From assembly GCA_949358305.1 (NCBI GenBank), contig OX442317.1, forward strand, positions 3,166,186 through 3,230,185: a DNA stretch of 64,000 bases. The letters run 5' to 3'. The position numbers were made by a program, and so were the translations under genes. The notes below the pieces were generated by a model. The model saw nothing but the letters and a program-made list of their open reading frames with translations. It was not told the DNA's origin and ran no database searches. The DNA comes from Strigamia acuminata. Taxonomy: Eukaryota > Arthropoda > Chilopoda > Geophilomorpha > Linotaeniidae. Below are positions 58,116 to 64,000 of the stretch, one piece after another (position 1 is the stretch's first letter; every line of letters starts with the position of its first letter).

Positions 58116-60651
58116 TTTTAGTACGTCGGTCGATTGCAAGTCAATGCGTCGATGAAGAGTTTGGAGTTCGAATCACGTTCGCAAGTCGCGAAGGAATGTA
58201 TCAACCGGATTTGCGAAGTCGCGGGCTTGAAAGGTGTTGACAAGAAACGAAGAGTGAGTTTTTATTTTTGTTTTTTCGTGACGAATTGTTTGATTTTAAA
58301 TTGGGTTTCGTTTTACAGGTGGACAAGAAAATAGCTCGAATGTTGGGAGACAAGCCGGATATGGAATATGCGGGATCCAATGTGAATTTGCACGTGTCCA
58401 GTTCTCATTTGAAGCTGATAGTGATGGAAACGCAGGAAGTGATTGCCAATCACGACATGCCCAACGTGTCCTTTGCGTCGGGCGGTGATCCAGTGAGTTT
58501 TCGTGCCGGAATAGTTGGAATTTGTGAATTTTTTCATGTGTTTTTCGTGTGTTTTTGGCTTTTTTCAAGGATTTTTGTTACCGTGTTTTAATGTTAATCG
58601 ATAAAAGGGTTTATTTCCTTAGTAATTTAATTTCCACGGTAAAAATTTGTGTGAATTAACGAAAAATGATTAATTTTTACGTTTATTTGCATCAGTTTTT
58701 AATTTTTCCATTCAAAATTAATGTAAAATAATTGATAGTACTTTCATTCAATCAGATTTTCTTATCGTTACAAATATTCATATTGGAAATCACAAGAAAA
58801 AATTATCTCCGAAATGTGTAACTGACAGGTTTGCCTTTATAAAAGCCGTAAGAAAGGGGTTGCATCGAGCGCACAAAGCTGCCTTTCTGATTGAATGATT
58901 AATGAGCTGTCTTGAGCCGCCAGACAAGTTTAGCGGGAAATATTTAAAAGGGGAAAAAACCGAAGCAGTTGCGCACATTTCCTTTATCCACCGCATGAAT
59001 AGACTTAATGCGAATCGTTTCGTTATTAATTGATTTTTTTTTTTACCGTTTTGTTGCAGGAAACGCTCGATTTTGTGTCGTACGTGGCGAAGAACGCCAA
59101 CAACGACCGGGCGTGTTACGTGCTGGAATGCGGAGGCGGGTTGGCGCAGGACGTGATTACCACTATCGGTCAAGCGTTCGAATTGAGGTTCAAGGAGTAC
59201 CTGCAGAAAAATGCGTTGAGGGAACTGCCGCAAGAGGGTTGCGGGGCGGCTCGATTTAGCGACGATCCCGAATATTACAACGATTTGCCTGGGAAAGTGC
59301 CGCCGGAAGCTCCTTCGGCAACTACACCTATCATTCCACCGTGGCCTGATTATCAAAACGACTGTAGATGGACGGTAGTTTAGACTAAATTTATACTAAA
59401 TAATTTTTATTTATTTATTTATTAATTTTTTTAAAGGATAATTCCAAGTCAAAAAATTATCGGAAAGCATCTACGGATAATTTAATTGATTTAAGTTCGG
59501 AGCCATCTTCGCCATTAACTAAAGTACCTGCAGGACCTGGTGAGAACGTGTTGAAGCTTGTATTAATTATTTGGAATGAGGAAAATGATCGTTCCATGTG
59601 CAAAATTCCTCGTTTTAGACGAAAAATGCATTTTTAGGAGCTAAAATGCACAAATTGATGTACAAAATTGATTATTTTGCGTAAAAAAATGCATTTTAGG
59701 AGCTAAAATGCACAAATTGATGTACAAAATTGATTATTTTACGTAAAACAATGCATTTTAGGAGCTAAAATGCACAAATTGATGTACAAAATTGATTATT
59801 TTACGTAAAACAATGCATTTTAGGAGCTAAAATGCACAAATTGATGTACAAAATTGATTATTTTACGTAAAAAATGTATTTTTAGGAGCTAAAATGCACA
59901 AATTGATGTACAAAATTGATTATTTTACGTAAAAAAATGCATTTTTAGAAGTAAAAACGTTGAATTTAACGTGCAAAAGTGGATTTTAGACCCAAAGAAA
60001 ACTTAGTTTAGGCAAAAAAAACTAGAAGCTGCAAAATAAATTCTATGAAATAAAATCTGGCAATACGAACGATATTTACACTTATTTTTCCTTTGTAGAA
60101 TACGTAAACGAATGTGTTGCATTGGGTGGTGCAGCAGGTTTAACTGATCCCTTCGACATGCGTAAGTCAAGTAAATTAAACTAAACGAAACTAAACTAAA
60201 AAAAGTTTGTTTTTCTCGCAGAGCCTTTTGGGGAAAACTTACCGGATTCGTGCGACAAAGTGCAATTGTCGCAAGAAATGTGGTTCCACGGTCCAATTAG
60301 TCGACGCACGGCGGAATCGCTTCTCATCCGGGACGGAGATTTCCTAGTGCGGGAAAGCAGGGGCAGTCCCGGTCAATTCGTGTTGAGTGGAATGCACAAG
60401 CAGCTCAAGAAACACCTGTTGCTCGTGGATCCCGAAGGAGTGGTACGAAATTAACGATGAAATTAAGCATTGTTTGTGTTGTTTCGGACAAATTGATGGA
60501 AATGCTGTGCTTTCAGGTGCGCACGAAGGACAGGAAGTTCGATAGTGTTTCGCATTTGGTGGAATATCATCGCAACAATCGACTGCCAATCATATCGGCT
60601 GAAAGTGCGATGATTCTTGACAATCCCATTTCGAGATCGAGTTCGCAGTAG
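57006..60651 (+). CDS. SHC: SHC-transforming adaptor protein (PTB and SH2 domains), 5' end uncertain
   Basis: Adaptor linking phosphotyrosine receptors to Grb2/Ras. Eight exons: 57006-57309, 58122-58253, 58319-58492, 59060-59374, 59437-59539, 60099-60161, 60222-60442 and 60517-60651, all in phase, about 481 residues. Exon 1 starts the PTB domain (EWTRNGSFFNKPTRGW), which runs through ASGGDP (exon 3) to LAQDVITTIGQAFELRFKEY (exon 4). The linker has the paired Grb2-type site EYYNDLPGK (exon 4, the human Tyr239/240 site) and EYVNE plus DPFDM (exon 6). The SH2 domain spans exons 7-8 with GDFLVRES and HLLLVDPEGVVRTKD. The first Met in exon 1 is at 57196, giving a p46-like product of about 418 aa. 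Exon 1 remains open to its left acceptor (ctatctag), so a p52-like form with an upstream exon is likely. Confidence 0.93.
57310..58121 (+). other. SHC intron after the first visible exon (812 bp)
   Basis: AT-rich, with a (gaat)n-like run near 57375 and a (TTTA)10-type microsatellite at 58077-58119 directly before the acceptor TAG. The microsatellite takes the place of a normal pyrimidine tract. Confidence 0.8.
58493..59059 (+). other. SHC intron (567 bp)
   Basis: No notable repeat or regulatory signal was recognised. The minus-strand open frame across this intron and the next exon is a shadow. Confidence 0.75.
59636..59945. repeat. 62-bp tandem repeat in an SHC intron
   Basis: Five starts of aggagctaaaatgcacaaat occur at 59636, 59698, 59760, 59822 and 59884, exactly 62 bp apart. 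Each unit continues with tgatgtacaaaattgattat and tttacgtaaaa. Copies are nearly identical, so the array is recent or homogenised. It fills most of the intron between SHC exons 5 and 6 (59540-60098). Confidence 0.95.
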
Positions 60652-60844
60652 TTTTTGTTTTTTTTTCTATAAATTTTTTTTTTTTTTTTTAAAAAAAACG
60701 CTTTTAGGTTTGAATTTAATGAGAAAATGATTGCTAGAATGTGTCAATGACGTAAGGGAAATGTAAGGATTTAATATTTTTTTAAAAATATTTTACAATG
60801 TGACTATGTACATACAAACATAACAAATGTGAATGTTTTGAGTC

Positions 60845-60850
60845 AATAAA
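60845..60850 (+). terminator. Polyadenylation signal after SHC
   Basis: AATAAA at 60845-60850, 194 nt after the SHC stop codon, followed by a GT-rich stretch (tgtgactgcagttg). Confidence 0.6.
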
Positions 60851-61815
60851 TGTGACTGCAGTTGAAAATTGAATGGAATTACAGTTCAGTTTTTTTTAAA
60901 AACAGTTCACAATTATTTGATGTTTAATCTGTTTTGATTTTGCAGAAATTTGGCCTCCATCTTGGATTTCTGGAAGTTCAATCGGCAGGTTTGGTATTGG
61001 TTAAATGAAATAACAAAAATCAAAGGTAGTTTGTGGTACAAACTCATTCGAAGGTTTGGATACTTTATTTGTTGATATCAGGGGCAGGACCAAGGAAAAC
61101 ATTTCATTTTAGTAGCCGAGAGAGGCAATTTCATGTTCGTTGCGTGAAACAAATGTAACGAACGAAAAAGTTAACATCAAACACTACACTCAGCCACTGG
61201 GTCTAAAATATCGGTTATTAGGAGACGAAAGGGACCCCATATTTGTAATATATTGCCTAATGTTTAAGGGTTAGTCTTGGCTAATCCTCGCGGCTCTAAG
61301 TCAAAAGAAATAGGGTTAAGACACCAAAAATGATCTCGAGGAGTTGATAGTATGTTACGTGATATTAAATTATTTTTTTTATAATTGTATGGATTTTAAA
61401 AACCATGTCTATTATCTTTATTATTGAAAATTCTGGATAATTTGTGCGTCGACCACGCTGGATAAAACAGGTGTTAAGTTTGTATGTGAATTCATATTTA
61501 GTAACAATAAGCTCCAGTGCATATTGAACAATTGCACACAAGAGAATTTGCTTTGATTCTGTAAGTACTCTTCTCTTATTAGTCTTATTTTATTCGTGTT
61601 AAATATTATATTAGGATTGGAAAAATATATTATATGCGGAAACGGTTGAGCCATTTGAATGTTCTCATTTTCATCCGTTCAATCGTGTCATAGGATACAA
61701 ATTTGTTTAAATGCCGGGATTTATGGTTTCGGGAATGAATTTAACGAAATTCTCGAATAATTTTTAGGACAAACTATATTTTTCTCAACAGATCGTATTA
61801 TAAAAATCCAGAAAA
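60851..61815. other. Intergenic between SHC and AMACR
   Basis: No coding sequence was recognised. Directly before the AMACR ATG, the sequences ttctcaacag (ending about 61791) and aaaatccag (ending about 61810) could be acceptors of a 5' UTR intron. An 8-bp CRE (TGACGTCA, 61817-61824) overlaps the first ATG. Confidence 0.4.
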
Positions 61816-63695
61816 ATGACGTCATTATCAAGTTCGCAACGGTCGAGGACACCTTCACCAAAGCCAGGATCGAGAATAACCTCAATCGGATCGTCTCGTA
61901 GGTCAACTTCACCATCAATCGACCCATCAGACTCACTAACCGCCGACATGGCGGCTGTGGGACCACTGAGGGGCATCAAAGTGATCGAGTTTGCAGGTTT
62001 AGCGCCGGCGCCCATGTGTGGCATGTTTCTCAGCGATTTCGGCGCGAATGTCATTCGTGTTGACAAAGTAAGAAGAAGTATTTGCAAATTCCTTATTTAA
62101 TTTTATTTTAATTTGAATAATTTGTAGGTGCCGAGCTCTGGACTGGGTTTTGAAATGGACAGACTCGGACGAGGAAAGAAATCGATCGCGATCAATTTAA
62201 AACACGAAGACGGAGTGGCGATAGCGAAACGATTGTGCCGAAGTGCGGACGTTTTAATCGAGCCGTTTCGTGCCGGAGTGATGGAAAAACTCGGGTTGGG
62301 GCCGCTGGTTTTGCGCGCGAATAATCCGCGGCTTATTTATGCACGACTCACGGGGTTCGGACAGACCGGACCGTTGGCTGACGCGGCAGGACACGATATT
62401 AATTATTTGGCCATTTCTGGTGAGTGGCGTCATCTGGTGGCGAATATCGTATGGCGGCTGAATTTGTATTTGTATTTTTGTTTATTTTAGGTGTTTTATC
62501 GATGATTGGGCGTGAAAAAGAAAACCCATTGCCGCCGTTGAACCTTTTGGGTGATTTTGGCGGTGGGAGTTTGATTTGTGCACTGGGAATTCTTACGGCG
62601 CTCTTTGAAAGAAACCAATCCGGTGAAGGACAAGTTATTGATGCGAATATTGTAATTTTTTGGGGTTTTATAATTTTATAAATGATTAATTGAGTAGATA
62701 AATTTTTTATTTTTAGGTTGAGGGTGCGTCGTATCTTTCTTCATTTCTGTGGCGCACCCAGTCGTTGGGGCTTTGGGATGACCGTAGAGGGAAAAATTTG
62801 TTGGATTCGGGCCGGTTTTATTACGACACGTACAAAACGAAAGACGATAAATACATGGCTGTTGGAGCGATCGAGCCGCTGTTTTATACTCAATTTATGA
62901 AAGGTACGCGGGTTTACCCATCGTATTTTTAGCTTTTACATTGAGGAAAGAGTCATTTCTTGTTCGCGATTTATTTTTTGTGAAAGTTCAATGAAATTGA
63001 TTGAAATTGATCAAAAATTGATTGAATTTTAATTAAATTCGTTATGAATTTAATGAAATTGAGTAAACTTCGTCAAAAATGTAAAGAAATTTAATGAAAT
63101 TTAATGAACTTTGATGAAATTTTATGAAATTTAATAATTCAATGACGAATTTAATAAAATTGGATGAAATCTGTGAAGATTTTAATAGCTCGATAAAGTT
63201 TATTGATATTTGCCAAACTTCTGTCAGAGATTAATTTTTTTTTACTACATTTGGCGTTTGTGAATAATAAATGTTACTTTTGTTGATTTAGGCGTTGGCA
63301 TGAATATTCCGCAGCATGGATCTAACAATGAAGAGTCGAAAGCCGCTTTAACTAAAGTGTTTTCTCAAAAAACCCAAGCCGAGTGGTGTCATGTTTTCAA
63401 AGATCTTGACGCTTGTGTCACTCCGGTAGTCGACCTCGTAGACGCCCCGCTGCATCCACACAACACGGCTCGCGGAAGCTTCGTTAGGGGCCAGTATGGG
63501 CCTGAGCCGAGGCCCGCTCCGCGGTTGGACAGAACACCTGCACGAACCGCGATGCCGGACGCCAAAGTGGGGCAGAACTGTTTCGACATTTTGCTCGCTG
63601 ATGGATTTACTGAGGAGGAAGTGAGGGTACTTGACGCCAACGGCACCATATCAGTGACCAATATCAAAGTTCCATTTAACAATGATTTTGAATAA
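61816..63695 (+). CDS. AMACR: Alpha-methylacyl-CoA racemase
   Basis: CoA-transferase family III enzyme that interconverts (2R)- and (2S)-methylacyl-CoA esters in branched-chain fatty acid and sterol side-chain breakdown. Five exons, 61816-62067, 62128-62419, 62491-62651, 62717-62903 and 63292-63695, join in phase to 431 aa. Conserved stretches include [72 protein letters not shown] and MAVGAIEP. His173 and Asp203 correspond to human His122 and Asp152, with the same spacing of 30. The first 44 residues are an added Ser/Arg/Thr-rich segment. From Met45 (61948) the protein is 387 aa, matching the human 382. The C-terminus is VPFNNDFE, with no KASL- or SKL-type peroxisomal signal. Either start is possible. 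Confidence 0.95.
62904..63291 (+). other. Last intron of AMACR (388 bp)
   Basis: Contains a degenerate run of tgaaatttaatgaa phrases at about 62985-63150. No other feature. Confidence 0.75.
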
Positions 63696-63716
63696 TTTAA
63701 AAAAAAATGCAATTGT

Positions 63717-63722
63717 AATAAA
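63717..63722 (+). terminator. Polyadenylation signal after AMACR
   Basis: AATAAA at 63717-63722, 22 nt after the AMACR stop codon, which implies a very short 3' UTR. No strong GT-rich element follows. Confidence 0.5.
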
Positions 63723-64000
63723 TATTTATTTTAGAAAATAATTTTAAGCATTTTGAAATTGTAAAAATTAATTATTTTTCGAATATTTTTCAAAATAAAT
63801 TTGTTGCACCTCGCACGAGTTGTGACAAGTTTGACAAATTTCTTGCACGATATTGTGCTAAAGTTATTTGCTAAGGTTTTATCGAAAATTAGACGCAATT
63901 GGGCGCCCCGTTATTTCAGGTTTAAGGTAAGAGTTCGTAAATTCTTTAAGAAAAAGTAGAAAATTGAAGATTTTCTAATCATTTTCTCGCAGAGTTCTTT
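63723..64000 (+). other. Possible 5' exon of a further gene at the right edge
   Basis: A consensus donor (tttaag|gtaaga, intron from 63927) and an acceptor (tttctcgcag, ending 63992) delimit a possible 66-bp intron, a size seen in other genes here. No start codon or protein is recognisable in the bases before it, so it may be 5' UTR of a plus-strand gene that continues beyond the window. Confidence 0.3.

Noticed and set aside
58790-59356. 188-codon minus-strand open frame
   Set aside because: Antisense of SHC exon 4 and its intron. The plus strand encodes the conserved PTB domain end.
7409-59945. Regularly spaced short repeats resembling CRISPR arrays (for example 44394-44760, 55680-56250, 59636-59945)
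   Set aside because: The spacers are not unique and the units are simply contiguous. The genome is animal, and no cas gene is present.

Overview
This window is animal nuclear DNA. Its genes are split by short to medium GT-AG introns, protein-coding stretches are only about 0.06-0.55 kb long, and the rest is AT-rich and full of simple repeats and small inverted-repeat transposons. Seven protein genes can be recognised. Three form the homeobrain-Rx-orthopedia (HRO) cluster of paired-class homeobox genes, known from cnidarians and protostomes, so an invertebrate is most likely. I cannot name the species or phylum.

Layout, left to right: the last two exons of tubulin cofactor A (TBCA, +, 4483-4717); orthopedia (otp, -, 7409-13342, four exons, 345 aa); a 19.5 kb stretch with no recognisable gene, holding several inverted-repeat elements, a Tc1/mariner-type relic, a 5S rRNA-derived element and long tandem arrays; Rx/rax (+, 32811-41295, three exons, 304 aa); homeobrain (hbn, -, 45604-47548, three exons, 209 aa); a 6 kb gene-free stretch; the cyclin-dependent kinase subunit CKS1 (-, 53571-54041, 83 aa); the adaptor protein SHC (+, 57006-60651, eight exons visible, 5' end uncertain); alpha-methylacyl-CoA racemase (AMACR, +, 61816-63695, five exons); and perhaps the first exon of a further gene at the right edge.

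otp and Rx are transcribed away from each other and share the 19.5 kb interval. Rx and hbn converge tail to tail. All three homeobox genes carry a phase-0 intron between homeodomain residues 46 and 47 and a phase-1 intron before the homeodomain, which fits origin by tandem duplication. In other animals these genes act in forebrain, eye and neurosecretory development. The flanking genes (TBCA, CKS1, SHC, AMACR) have unrelated housekeeping or signalling roles.

The points most worth a second look are the intact HRO cluster with its matching introns, an approximately 0.77 kb array of about 29 ACAATTGT-type motifs 1.7 kb upstream of Rx, an AMACR that lacks a peroxisomal C-terminal signal but has a basic Ser-rich N-terminal extension, an SHC exon coding both a YVN and a DPF motif, and several nested transposons with visible target-site duplications. 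All splice sites were read by eye, and all family assignments rest on motif recognition rather than a database search.
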